Source: Aeromicrobium sp. A1-2 (lineage in GTDB: Bacteria; Actinomycetota; Actinomycetes; Propionibacteriales; Nocardioidaceae). Taken from it: 64,000 nt of DNA. A model generated the notes under the pieces. The model was not told where the DNA came from. It saw only the letters and a program-made list of their open reading frames with translations, and searched no databases. The position numbers and the translations under genes were made by a program. Location: assembly GCF_003443875.1 (NCBI RefSeq), contig NZ_CP027482.1:558001-622000 (forward strand), given 5' to 3'. Positions 48,564 to 57,059 of this stretch are shown piece after piece (positions within the stretch are counted from its first letter, which is position 1; every line of letters starts with the position of its first letter).

Positions 48564-49394
48564 ATGGGCAAGTTTGATGGACAAGTCGTCATGGTGACCG
48601 GCGGCGCACGCGGCCAGGGTCGTTCGCACGCGATTGAGTTCGCCCGTGAAGGCGCCGACGTCATCGTCACGGACATCGCTAGCCAGATCGACACAGTCCC
48701 CTACGAGCTGTCGTCGCAGGAAGATCTGCTGCAGACGCAGTCGATGGTCGAGGACCTAGATCGCCGCTGCCTGGCGATCACTGCCGACGCGCGCAGCACC
48801 GAAGCCACGGGCGCGGCAGTGGACGCGGCCATCGAGCAGTTCGGCAAGATCGACATCCTGTTGATCAACCACGGTGTTGTCTCGATGTCGGCCATGGTCG
48901 ACATCAGCGACGACATGTGGGACGACATGCTCGGCGTCTGCCTAACCGGCGTGTTCAAGACCATGCGGGCTGTCGTGCCACACATGATCGAGCAGAACTA
49001 CGGACGCATCGTGGCGACGTCATCGATCGCTGGCAAGGTCGGACTGGGCACCATCAGCCACTACGTGGCGGCCAAGGCCGGAGTGCTGGCACTCGTCAAG
49101 AGTGTGGCGGCCGAAGTGGCCGACAAGGGCATCACCGTCAATGCCATCTGTCCGACAGCGGTCGACACGGACATGATCCACAATCAGGCGAACTACACCC
49201 TGTTCGCGCCCCACATCGAGGTCCCCACCAAGGACGACGTCATCGCGGGCTTCGCCTCGTCCAATGCGATCCCGATCCCGTGGATCGAGCCAATCGATAT
49301 CTCCAACGCGATGATGTTCCTCGCTTCCAAGGAGGCCCGGTACATCACCGGCGCCTCCCTCAATGTCAGCGCCGGCGGCTACTTCGTCGCCTGA
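48564..49394 (+). CDS. Mycofactocin-type short-chain dehydrogenase
   Basis: ATG at 48564 is preceded by AAGGAG. The protein is an SDR with the mycofactocin-coupled signature: 'VTGGARGQGRSHAIEFAREG' followed by the inserted loop 'IASQIDTVPYELSSQEDL' after the first cofactor strand. It then has 'SIAGKVGLGTISHYVAAKAG' (Ser, Tyr, Lys). In this subfamily NAD(P) is bound too tightly to exchange and electrons pass to mycofactocin. The mft genes start about 10 kb downstream, and it lies with the polyol/sugar-acid transporter. It probably oxidises the imported polyol. Confidence 0.88.
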   Translation: MGKFDGQVVMVTGGARGQGRSHAIEFAREGADVIVTDIASQIDTVPYELSSQEDLLQTQSMVEDLDRRCLAITADARSTEATGAAVDAAIEQFGKIDILLINHGVVSMSAMVDISDDMWDDMLGVCLTGVFKTMRAVVPHMIEQNYGRIVATSSIAGKVGLGTISHYVAAKAGVLALVKSVAAEVADKGITVNAICPTAVDTDMIHNQANYTLFAPHIEVPTKDDVIAGFASSNAIPIPWIEPIDISNAMMFLASKEARYITGASLNVSAGGYFVA

Positions 49395-49539
49395 GCGCTG
49401 ACCACCCACCGTTTTCGGGGGCAGATTCGTCTGTGACGAAAGGGGCGCCCGCCCTATGCCATGAACCACTCGCAGCCGAACAGCCGAACGGGTCGGACCT
49501 TCCGACCGCGCGACCCACCAAAATGAAGGAAGTAGTCCT

Positions 49540-50685
49540 GTGAAGATTCCCACCTCTCGTCCTCGAGCACGTCGTCAGGCGTGGCTCGCTGTTGCGGCCG
49601 CCTCGCTCCTTGCAGTCGTTGCGGCCTGCGGCTCGTCGGCGTCCTCCGACTCAAGCGGCTCCGACTCGTCGGACGCGCCGAAGCCCGGCACCGACAAGAC
49701 CGTCATCGCCTTCGTACGCACTTCGTCGGACACCTATCAGGCTGCTTGGCAGCGCGGCGTCAAGGAAGTCCTCTCCGAGCAGGGCTACGACGTGAAGTTC
49801 GTCGAGAACAATGCTGACCAGGCCGAGCAGAACTCGCAGGTGCAGCAGCAGGTCGGCACCAACAAGTCGCCTGCGGCATGGGTTTGGATGCCCAGCGATG
49901 CTGCGGCAGGCGCCGCTTCGCTCAAGGCCCTCCACGACACCGGGCTGCCGGTGTTCCAGGTCAACCAGCTCCCGACGAAGAACACCGAGCAGTTCATCAC
50001 CGCCTACGCGGGCGTGAACGACGTCATCAACGGTGAGGCCTCCGGCGAGCTGGTCCTGAAAGCCAAGAAGCAGCTGGAAGCTACTGGTCAGATCGCCACT
50101 GGCGACGACGCCAAGGTCGCCGTGGTCAAGTTCTACCCCGGCTTCGCTGCCACGATCAACCGCCTCAAGGGCTTCGAGGACGTCACTAAGGGCAAGGGCA
50201 TCGAGATCGTCGCCAGCGCCGACGATGCAGTCGACGCCACGACCGGCTACCAGGCCGCACTGTCGATCATCCCTGTCATCAAGTCCAAGGGAGTGAACAT
50301 CGTCTACGCGCAGAACGACGCTTCGGCATCGGGTGTCATTCGTGCGCTGACTGAGTCCGGCTTCACGCCGGGCAAGGATGTCCTCGTCGTCGGCGGCAAC
50401 TGCCGCGACGACGTCAGTGACCTCACCTCGGGGAGGCAGTTCGGCACGGGACTGCAGGCTGCCCAGCTTGAGGGCACCTTCTCGGCCCAGATGCTGGTCA
50501 ACTACTTCGCCAACCCCGCGATCAAGGCCGGCGAGTATTCAGCTCCTGCCACCCCGGACGCACTGCCCGAGTGGCCGAAGGAGATCTCGAAGTTCAACTA
50601 CCTGCCGAACCCGCCCATCACAGCTGACGAGGTCGAGGACGCCAAGCTCTGGGGCCAGTCGATGGTCGACCTCTGCTCGTACTGA
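49540..50685 (+). CDS. Sugar ABC transporter substrate-binding lipoprotein
   Basis: The GTG start has AAGGAAG upstream. The lipobox ends at Cys30 ('LLAVVAAC') followed by a Ser/Asp linker. The mature part is a type 1 periplasmic-binding protein: 'KTVIAFVRTSSDTYQAAWQR', 'AWVWMPSDAAAGAASLKALH' and 'VNIVYAQNDASASGVIRALT'. It binds sugars or sugar-like compounds outside the membrane and hands them to the two permeases. The ligand is likely the polyol or sugar acid degraded by this region. Confidence 0.92.
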   Translation: MKIPTSRPRARRQAWLAVAAASLLAVVAACGSSASSDSSGSDSSDAPKPGTDKTVIAFVRTSSDTYQAAWQRGVKEVLSEQGYDVKFVENNADQAEQNSQVQQQVGTNKSPAAWVWMPSDAAAGAASLKALHDTGLPVFQVNQLPTKNTEQFITAYAGVNDVINGEASGELVLKAKKQLEATGQIATGDDAKVAVVKFYPGFAATINRLKGFEDVTKGKGIEIVASADDAVDATTGYQAALSIIPVIKSKGVNIVYAQNDASASGVIRALTESGFTPGKDVLVVGGNCRDDVSDLTSGRQFGTGLQAAQLEGTFSAQMLVNYFANPAIKAGEYSAPATPDALPEWPKEISKFNYLPNPPITADEVEDAKLWGQSMVDLCSY

Positions 50686-50714
50686 CAATCCACACCTGAC
50701 GAAGGGATTCACTC

Positions 50715-52235
50715 ATGTCGCCGGCTCCTAGCAACCCGAGCACCAACCTGATCCAGGTCACAGGACTCGCGAAGTCCTACGGTGCTGTCAAAGCGCTGAA
50801 GTCCGCGGACTTCAACCTGGCCCACGGGGAAGTGATGGCGCTCGTCGGAGAGAATGGCGCTGGCAAGAGTACCTTCGTCAAGATCATGTGCGGATTCGTC
50901 CGTCGCGACACCGGCTCGATCGAGATCGAGGGTGTGCCTGTCTCGTTGGGCAGTGCACGCAACGCCGAACGGGCCGGTGTCGCGGTGGTCCAGCAGGAGT
51001 TGAGCGTAGTGGGCTCGCTGTCGGTGGCCGAGAACGTGTTTCTCGGCCGGCCGGGTTCCAGCAAGGTGTTCACGTCCCGACGGCTGGCCGAGATGGCGGC
51101 TCCCTATCTGGAGATGGTGGGCCTTGGTCACGTCAACCCGCACGCCCCGGCGAGTTCCATTCCGGTTGCCGAGCGTCAGCTTGTCGAGATCGCGCGGGTT
51201 GTCTCCGGGGATGCCAAGGTCATCATGCTTGATGAGCCGACGGCGTCGTTGTCGGACGCCGACATCGCGCGGGTCAAGGTGGCAGTGCGGCGCCTGCGCT
51301 CGGAAGGACGATCGGTCGTCTACATCACGCACCGCCTCGACGAGGTCTTCGATCTCGCCGATCGAGTCACGGTTATCCGTGACGGGCGCAGCCTCCCCGC
51401 GATCAATGTGGCCGACACCAATCCGGATGCGCTGATCGAGTCGATGCTGGGCCGCGAACTGTCACGGATGTTCCCTGACCGAGCCACGCAGGTCGGCGAT
51501 GTGGTGCTCCAGGCGGACGACCTTGTCACCGACGGCGTCACAGCTCCCGTCGCGCTGAAGCTGCGTCGCGGTGAGATCCACGGCATGGCCGGGCAGCTCG
51601 GCAGCGGGGCTTCGGAGATCCTGAAGGCACTCTCAGGAACCCAAGCGATGACGCGCGGGACGATACACATTGGCGGCCGGGCAGTGCGGACCCGATCGCC
51701 GCGGGAAGCGCTGCGCGCGGGAATCGCCTATTGCTCAGCCGATCGCAAGCACGACGGATTTTTTGCCGGGCAACCCATCTCCAAGAACTTCACGGCACCG
51801 GGACTCGCGGCGGTCAGTCCGGGCGGCATCATCCGAGGCGGAGCCGAACGGCAAATGGCCCAGCACTTGGCTGGCTTGGTCAACTTCAACCCCGCGCGTC
51901 TCAAGCACCGGATCGAAACCCTCAGCGGTGGAAACCAGCAGAAGGTCGTGCTCGGCAAGTGGCTCGGGGCAGAGCCGGACGTCCTGTTGATCGAAGAGCC
52001 AACCAGGGGAGTTGACGTAGGCGCCCGTGCTGAGATCTATCGTCACCTGCGCCATCTGACTGAGCAGGGGTTGAGCATCATCGTGGTCAGCTCCGACATC
52101 TACGAGGTGCATGGGTTCTGCGACACAGTCTCGACGTGGTACCGCGGTCGCCAGATCGACTCGTACGACGGCGACAGCGTGACCTACGAACAACTCATCA
52201 TCGACATCACCAACCCCAAGGGAGCGGCGGCATGA
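50715..52235 (+). CDS. Sugar ABC transporter ATP-binding protein (RbsA/AraG type)
   Basis: The 506-residue protein has two tandem ATPase domains. The first has Walker A 'GENGAGKST', the signature region 'PVAERQLVEIARVVSGD' and Walker B 'VIMLDEPTASLS'. The second keeps 'LSGGNQQKVVLGKWLGAEPD' and 'LLIEEPTRGVDVG' but has a degenerate Walker A, as is normal for RbsA-type proteins. It drives import with the two permeases that follow by 4-base overlaps. Confidence 0.95.
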   Translation: MSPAPSNPSTNLIQVTGLAKSYGAVKALKSADFNLAHGEVMALVGENGAGKSTFVKIMCGFVRRDTGSIEIEGVPVSLGSARNAERAGVAVVQQELSVVGSLSVAENVFLGRPGSSKVFTSRRLAEMAAPYLEMVGLGHVNPHAPASSIPVAERQLVEIARVVSGDAKVIMLDEPTASLSDADIARVKVAVRRLRSEGRSVVYITHRLDEVFDLADRVTVIRDGRSLPAINVADTNPDALIESMLGRELSRMFPDRATQVGDVVLQADDLVTDGVTAPVALKLRRGEIHGMAGQLGSGASEILKALSGTQAMTRGTIHIGGRAVRTRSPREALRAGIAYCSADRKHDGFFAGQPISKNFTAPGLAAVSPGGIIRGGAERQMAQHLAGLVNFNPARLKHRIETLSGGNQQKVVLGKWLGAEPDVLLIEEPTRGVDVGARAEIYRHLRHLTEQGLSIIVVSSDIYEVHGFCDTVSTWYRGRQIDSYDGDSVTYEQLIIDITNPKGAAA

Positions 52236-53260
52236 AGCGCGTCGAGGAGAGACGAGCCTCAACGGCCGTCGCTGACGGATCAGCACAGATCAGCAGCATG
52301 GAGCCGCTGAACGTGTGGGACGAGTTCCGCTCGCGGTTCTTGGTGCCAACGATCGCCGCAATGTCCCTCGCCGTACTCCTGGTGATTGGCGGTGCCACCA
52401 CGCCTTCGTTCCTGACCGGTGAGAACCTGCTGAACATCGTCCAGGTTGCGTCCCTCATCGGCATCATCGCGATCGGGACGACTTTCCTGACCCTCTCAGG
52501 CAACTTCTTCTCCTTGTCGCTGCAGCAGACCGGCGCGATGTGCAGCATCGTCTTCGCCGCCGGTGTCGGCACGGGCTGGCACTGGACTTTCGCCTTGATC
52601 GTGGCGCTAATCCTCGGCGGGCTTCTCGGCTTGATCCAAGGGGTGATCGTGGCCATCGGTGGCAATCCGATCATCGTCACCATTGCTGCAGGTGCCGCCA
52701 TCTACGGTCTGGCATCCATCGTGACGGGCTCGAGAGCCCAGATCATCGATCGCGACCAAGTCGCCTGGCTCGCCACCGCGCAACCGCTCGGGATACCGCT
52801 GACGACGTGGGCCTTCGTGCTTCTCGCTGTGATCGCACAGATCGTCATCGTCAAGACCCGCTTCGGCCGATCGGTAATGCTTGCCGGAGCCAACCGCGAC
52901 ACCGCCCGCTCTGTGGGGCTGCCCATCGGCCGAATTTCGGCAGGAGCGTTCGTCATCTCCGGTGTGTGCGCGGGGTTGGCCGGCGCATTCGTCGCGGCCC
53001 AGTCCAATCGTGGGCTTGTCACCAACCTGGACGGCGCAAACCTCGAGGTGGTGGCCGCGGTGCTCGTGGGTGGCACCGCCATCCAGGGAGGGGAGGGCTC
53101 GACCCTGCGAACGGCGCTTGGCGCTGTATTCATCGCATTGCTGCAGAACCTGTTGATTCTTCAGGGCTGGAGCACTGGCCCGCGGCAACTGGCTGAAGGG
53201 CTGGCCGTGGTGGTCGGCGTCTCCATGTTCTGGATCGTGAAGGGTGGTCGCAAGTCATGA
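52232..53260 (+). CDS. Sugar ABC transporter permease (first)
   Basis: ATG at 52232 overlaps the ATPase stop. The 342-residue protein has about nine membrane helices and the RbsC-type pattern, including 'IAIGTTFLTLSGNFFSLSLQ' and the cytoplasmic coupling loop 'RSVMLAGANRDTARSVGLP'. It ends 'GVSMFWIVKGGRKS'. It forms the membrane channel together with the next permease; heterodimeric permeases are common for this group. Confidence 0.93.
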   Translation: MKRVEERRASTAVADGSAQISSMEPLNVWDEFRSRFLVPTIAAMSLAVLLVIGGATTPSFLTGENLLNIVQVASLIGIIAIGTTFLTLSGNFFSLSLQQTGAMCSIVFAAGVGTGWHWTFALIVALILGGLLGLIQGVIVAIGGNPIIVTIAAGAAIYGLASIVTGSRAQIIDRDQVAWLATAQPLGIPLTTWAFVLLAVIAQIVIVKTRFGRSVMLAGANRDTARSVGLPIGRISAGAFVISGVCAGLAGAFVAAQSNRGLVTNLDGANLEVVAAVLVGGTAIQGGEGSTLRTALGAVFIALLQNLLILQGWSTGPRQLAEGLAVVVGVSMFWIVKGGRKS

Positions 53261-54258
53261 GGTCCCTCGCACGTACGTCACCCGAGCTCGTCCGCACGAT
53301 CGCCATTGCCCTCGTGGCGTTCGCGATCTTCAGCCTGACCCAGCCTGACTTCCTCAGGGTGAACAACGTCTACACGATCATGCAAGGCATGGTCTTCCTC
53401 GGACTGGGGGCGCTTGCCTTCGGCCTGACGATCATTGCCGGCGAGATGGATCTTGCCGTGCCGAGCACGGCGACCGTGGCTGGAATCGTCACGATCCAGG
53501 TGTCGGGTAGCGGGCTGTTCGTCTCGATCGTGGTGGGGCTGCTGGTCGGTCTGGCGATCGGGATCGTCCAGGGCCTCCTGGTCTGGCAGGTCAGGCTCCA
53601 CTCGGTGGTCATCACCATCGGTACGTCGACGGCCCTCCTGGGACTGGCGTTGATCCTCTCCGACACGTCGACCGTCGTGACACCAGATCTGAACCTCTCG
53701 AGTCAGATCCAGCAGCAATGGTTCATCTTCTCCCCGGGCAGCCTGCTCGCCATCTTCTTCTTCGTGCTCGTTGGCGTGACGCTCAAGGTCACCACCTGGG
53801 GAGTCGAGGTCCGGGCCTTCGGGGGTGGGCGGGCTGAGGCAATTGCGTCCGGTGTACCTGCGTGGCGCCCGCTGCTGATCGTCTTCGCCGCCAGTGGTCT
53901 GCTTTCCGGACTTCTCGGTGCACTGGCTTCCCTGTCGGTGGGTTCAGCCGACGCATCGAGCTTCAGCAACCTGCTGCTGTCAGCTGTGGCGGCGGCGCTG
54001 ATCGGAGGCGTGGCGCTGAGCGGCGGACGAGGTTCCGCCCTCGGAATTGCCATCGGAGTCCTGACGCTGCGATTCGTCAACAGCGGTCTCAGTCTGGCGG
54101 GATCACCGTTCTACGTCATCAACATGGCGATCGGGCTGTTGCTTCTGGGCGTTGTCGCGCTGGAGCTTTTGTCGCACCGAGGCATCGGGCTTCGGACGAT
54201 ACTGCCGCGTTCGAGCACGGTGGACGAACCTGCTCCCATGCCGACCGGCCGCACCTGA
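53257..54258 (+). CDS. Sugar ABC transporter permease (second)
   Basis: The start overlaps the previous stop by 4 bases. The 333-residue protein has the same RbsC-like layout: 'GLGALAFGLTIIAGEMDLAV' near the second to third helices, coupling loop 'VRAFGGGRAEAIASGVPAWR', and 'LIGGVALSGGRGSALGIAIG' near the end. It completes the ABC importer operon (binding protein, ATPase, two permeases). Confidence 0.93.
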   Translation: MRSLARTSPELVRTIAIALVAFAIFSLTQPDFLRVNNVYTIMQGMVFLGLGALAFGLTIIAGEMDLAVPSTATVAGIVTIQVSGSGLFVSIVVGLLVGLAIGIVQGLLVWQVRLHSVVITIGTSTALLGLALILSDTSTVVTPDLNLSSQIQQQWFIFSPGSLLAIFFFVLVGVTLKVTTWGVEVRAFGGGRAEAIASGVPAWRPLLIVFAASGLLSGLLGALASLSVGSADASSFSNLLLSAVAAALIGGVALSGGRGSALGIAIGVLTLRFVNSGLSLAGSPFYVINMAIGLLLLGVVALELLSHRGIGLRTILPRSSTVDEPAPMPTGRT

Positions 54259-54297
54259 TACGTGGGCGAGAGCCGCGCGGGCTGGGTTCTGAGAGCA

Positions 54298-54313
54298 CGG
54301 CAACCGGTTGCCA
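54298..54313. promoter_or_regulatory. LacI box before the cupin/Ldh/kinase operon
   Basis: CGGCAACCGGTTGCCA includes GGCAACCGGTTGCC (54299-54312), a perfect 14-base palindrome and the best box in the set. It sits 42 bases before the cupin start at 54356. Confidence 0.82.
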
Positions 54314-54355
54314 TAGAATTACTACACCTACCGAGACCGAGATTTGAGGGGTTTG

Positions 54356-54880
54356 ATGTCGAAGGCGATCCGCCGAGTTGTAGCTGCTGTGAAGGCAGAC
54401 GGATTCTCCGAGCACGTGATGGACGGGCCAGCGCCGCAGGTGCTCGAGCAGCCGGGGCGGGGCCTGGTTTTCCACGAGATGTGGGCTACCGACGGTGTGC
54501 TCACGGACGACGGTGGTGAGGCCGACCCGGGCGCGCGGCCGGTCTCGCACCACCCGGTCCCGGGTGGCACCAGTGTGAGGGTCGTGGTGTTTGAGCCTGA
54601 CTCGACCCGGTCCGGCGGAGATGTCGAAGCCGACATGGCCGCGATCCACGCCTCGGAGCGGACCGTCGATCACGAAGACCCGACGTTTCACCGCAACGAC
54701 ACGGTTGACTACAACGTCATCCTGTCCGGACAGATCTACGCGGTGACCGAGCGCGACGAGGTGCTGTTGGGTCCCGGCGACGTTCTCGTCCAACGCGGCA
54801 CCGCCCATACCTGGAGCAACCGCTCGGACGAACCATGCATCTACGCCTCGGTGATGGTCACCGCGGAACCGAATGAGTGA
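54356..54880 (+). CDS. Cupin-domain protein (second)
   Basis: ATG 54356 follows GAGGGG. The 174-residue protein is a paralogue of the cupin at 46998: 'GRGLVFHEMWATDGVL', 'FHRNDTVDYNVILSGQIYAV' and 'GDVLVQRGTAHTWSNRSDEP' match block by block. It has a conserved acidic insert before motif 1. The first gene of the downstream operon, it overlaps the Ldh gene. Two paralogous cupins under one regulator suggest a pair acting on related intermediates. Confidence 0.83.
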   Translation: MSKAIRRVVAAVKADGFSEHVMDGPAPQVLEQPGRGLVFHEMWATDGVLTDDGGEADPGARPVSHHPVPGGTSVRVVVFEPDSTRSGGDVEADMAAIHASERTVDHEDPTFHRNDTVDYNVILSGQIYAVTERDEVLLGPGDVLVQRGTAHTWSNRSDEPCIYASVMVTAEPNE

Positions 54881-55943
54881 ACGGATGACCTCCATGCGCA
54901 CAGTAGACATCGACCCGATCGAGACCGCACGGCTGGTGGGACAGCTGTTCGTGTCCCACGGAGCCAGCGAGCACAACGCTAGAGCCGTCGCTGACCATCT
55001 TGTCGAGAGCGATCGCCTGCACCTTCCCTCACATGGTCTGATGCGAGTCACGCAGTACCTCAAGGAGATCGCCAAGGGACAGTTGGTCCCCGATGCGGAG
55101 CCGACCGTGGTCGGGTCGCTGGACACGGTGCGCCACGTCGACGGGCACGAGGGATTCGGTCAGGTGGCCGGACTCTTCGCCGTCGACCAGTTGGCATCGC
55201 TCGCCGCAGAGCGCGGCACGGCCTTCGTCACGGTCCGCAACGTGCAGCACACCGGCCGGCTTGGTGCCTATACCGAGAACCTGGCCAAGCAGGGCTATGT
55301 GGTCCTTGCCTTCGCCTCGGGCGCTCCGCGATTCCACCGGATGGTCCCGTTCGGAGGAAAGGACGGTCGGATGTCGACCAACCCGATGGCTTGGGCGGCG
55401 CCGACTCCCGATGGATTCATCTCCGCGGACTTCTCGACCAGCGCCGCACCGGAGGGCAAGATCCGAGTGCTTCACGGCGCCGGTCAACCAGCTCCATCCG
55501 ACGCAATCACCGACTCCGAGGGGCGGATGACCACCGATACGGCACTGTTCTACGGCGGACCGGACGGCGATCCCGCTCCCGGCTCCTTGCTCCCGCTCGG
55601 AGGATCCGTCTTCGGTCACAAGGGATACGCGCTGGCGCTGCTGAGCGAGTGCTTGTCGACGGTCCTGGCCGGCGACCGGTCGGATGTCGGCGAGGGGCGC
55701 GGCAACAACTTGGCGCTGATGGCGATCCGCGGGGATGCCGAGCTGGCGGAGCGAGTCGGCGACCTCAAGGCCTACATGAAGTCTTCCCGACCGGTCACAG
55801 CCGGACGGGACGTCTTGGTGCCCGGGGAGCCGGAACGCCGAGGCTACTCCGAGACCGGGCCGCTCACGCTCCCCGAGTTCGTCCTCGAGGGCCTGAACGA
55901 AGAGCTTGTCGCTGTCGGGTTGAAGCCCGCAGCAACTGTGTGA
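54873..55943 (+). CDS. Malate/L-lactate dehydrogenase-family oxidoreductase (Ldh2 type)
   Basis: This 356-residue protein starts inside the end of the cupin gene. Ldh2-type motifs are 'HLVESDRLHLPSHGLMRVTQ' (active-site Asp/His region), 'VTVRNVQHTGRLGAYTENLA', 'TNPMAWAAPTPDGF' and 'LGGSVFGHKGYALALLSECL'. These enzymes oxidise 2-hydroxy acids with NAD(P) without a Rossmann fold. Here the substrate is probably a hydroxylated sugar acid. Confidence 0.9.
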   Translation: MSERMTSMRTVDIDPIETARLVGQLFVSHGASEHNARAVADHLVESDRLHLPSHGLMRVTQYLKEIAKGQLVPDAEPTVVGSLDTVRHVDGHEGFGQVAGLFAVDQLASLAAERGTAFVTVRNVQHTGRLGAYTENLAKQGYVVLAFASGAPRFHRMVPFGGKDGRMSTNPMAWAAPTPDGFISADFSTSAAPEGKIRVLHGAGQPAPSDAITDSEGRMTTDTALFYGGPDGDPAPGSLLPLGGSVFGHKGYALALLSECLSTVLAGDRSDVGEGRGNNLALMAIRGDAELAERVGDLKAYMKSSRPVTAGRDVLVPGEPERRGYSETGPLTLPEFVLEGLNEELVAVGLKPAATV

Positions 55944-55980
55944 GCCAACCGGCTCACTGACCAACGAAAGGGAACTGAAC

Positions 55981-56271
55981 ATGGCTGTCTACTTCATCAC
56001 CGAGACCAACACCCGCGAGGCAATGCTCACGGTGAAGGAGGCTCCCGCGAGGTCCGGCGGTGTGCCCGACCTGGCACGCAAGCATGGCCTCGAGATCCTG
56101 GAGTGGTTCTTCACCACCGGCGAGTTCGACTTCATCATGAAGGTCGAGTCGCCTGACGAGGAGTCGGTGGCCGTATTCGCCATGGCGCTTCGTCGGTCTG
56201 GCAACGTCACCGTCAGCGTCCTCAAGGCATACGAGCCGAGCGCCTGGGCCGAACTGGTCGGTCGACTCTGA
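55981..56271 (+). CDS. GYD-domain protein
   Basis: The 96-residue protein is a small ferredoxin-like fold: 'VYFITETNTREAMLTVKEAP', 'HGLEILEWFFTTGEFDFIMK' and 'GNVTVSVLKAYEPSAWAELV'. It matches GYD proteins, of unknown function, often found beside catabolic genes. AAAGGGAAC lies before the ATG. Confidence 0.8.
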   Translation: MAVYFITETNTREAMLTVKEAPARSGGVPDLARKHGLEILEWFFTTGEFDFIMKVESPDEESVAVFAMALRRSGNVTVSVLKAYEPSAWAELVGRL

Positions 56272-56291
56272 GTGCGCCAGCCACGATAGGT

Positions 56292-57050
56292 ATGACGACC
56301 GACAGCGGCGCGACCGTAGCTCGACCGACGGTCGTCCTGCTGGTTGGTCAGCTGTGTGACGAGAGTGTCTTCGCCGATCAGGCGGCGGCGCTGGGCAACA
56401 TCGCTGACGTAGATGTCCAACGGGTCACCAGCGAGTCGGTGGAGCATGCGGTCAAGCACGTGCTCGATTCGCAGACTGGGCCGATGGCACTCGTGGGGTT
56501 CTCATTGGGCGGCATCGTCGCTCTGTCGTGCGCACTTCGCGCACCGGACCGGATCTCTCATCTGGGCCTGATCTGCGCGAACCCTCATGCGCCGCGGCCC
56601 GAACAGCTGACGTTGTGGAGGCGATGGCGCGATCTGGTGACCCGTGAGCGATTCGGCGCTGTCGTCGACGAGGTTGTCCAGGCCATGCTGCGGCCCGGTG
56701 TCGACGACCGGTTCCGGCTGCTCGCTCGGGCGATGGCCGAGGTCGCCGGACCGGAGGAGTTCTTGAATCAGCTGACGTTGCAGGAGACCCGCACGAGTCT
56801 GGTCGACGATCTTGGCACGATCACCGCGCCCACCCTGATCATGGGTGGTGCGAATGACCCCCTGTGTCCACCCGAATATCAACGGGTCATCGCGGCGGGG
56901 ATCAAGGCTGCCGACCTGCACATCCAGCCCGGCGCCGGTCATTTGCTGCCGTGGGAGCGCGGCGCCGAGGTGACGGCGAACCTCGTCCGGCTGTTGGAGA
57001 CGCCGTCGGCAGTCCCGCACTCTGCGATTAGGCGCGACACCGAGACATAG
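56292..57050 (+). CDS. Alpha/beta hydrolase
   Basis: The 252-residue protein has the nucleophile elbow 'LVGFSLGGIVALSCALRAPD' (Ser of GxSxG), an Asp region 'LIMGGANDPLCPPEYQ' and a terminal His in 'IQPGAGHLLPWERGAEV'. It lies 20 bases behind the GYD gene and 9 bases before the kinase gene, so it is within the operon. It could hydrolyse a lactone, ester or CoA thioester in the pathway. Confidence 0.88.
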   Translation: MTTDSGATVARPTVVLLVGQLCDESVFADQAAALGNIADVDVQRVTSESVEHAVKHVLDSQTGPMALVGFSLGGIVALSCALRAPDRISHLGLICANPHAPRPEQLTLWRRWRDLVTRERFGAVVDEVVQAMLRPGVDDRFRLLARAMAEVAGPEEFLNQLTLQETRTSLVDDLGTITAPTLIMGGANDPLCPPEYQRVIAAGIKAADLHIQPGAGHLLPWERGAEVTANLVRLLETPSAVPHSAIRRDTET

Positions 57051-57059
57051 GAGAGACAG

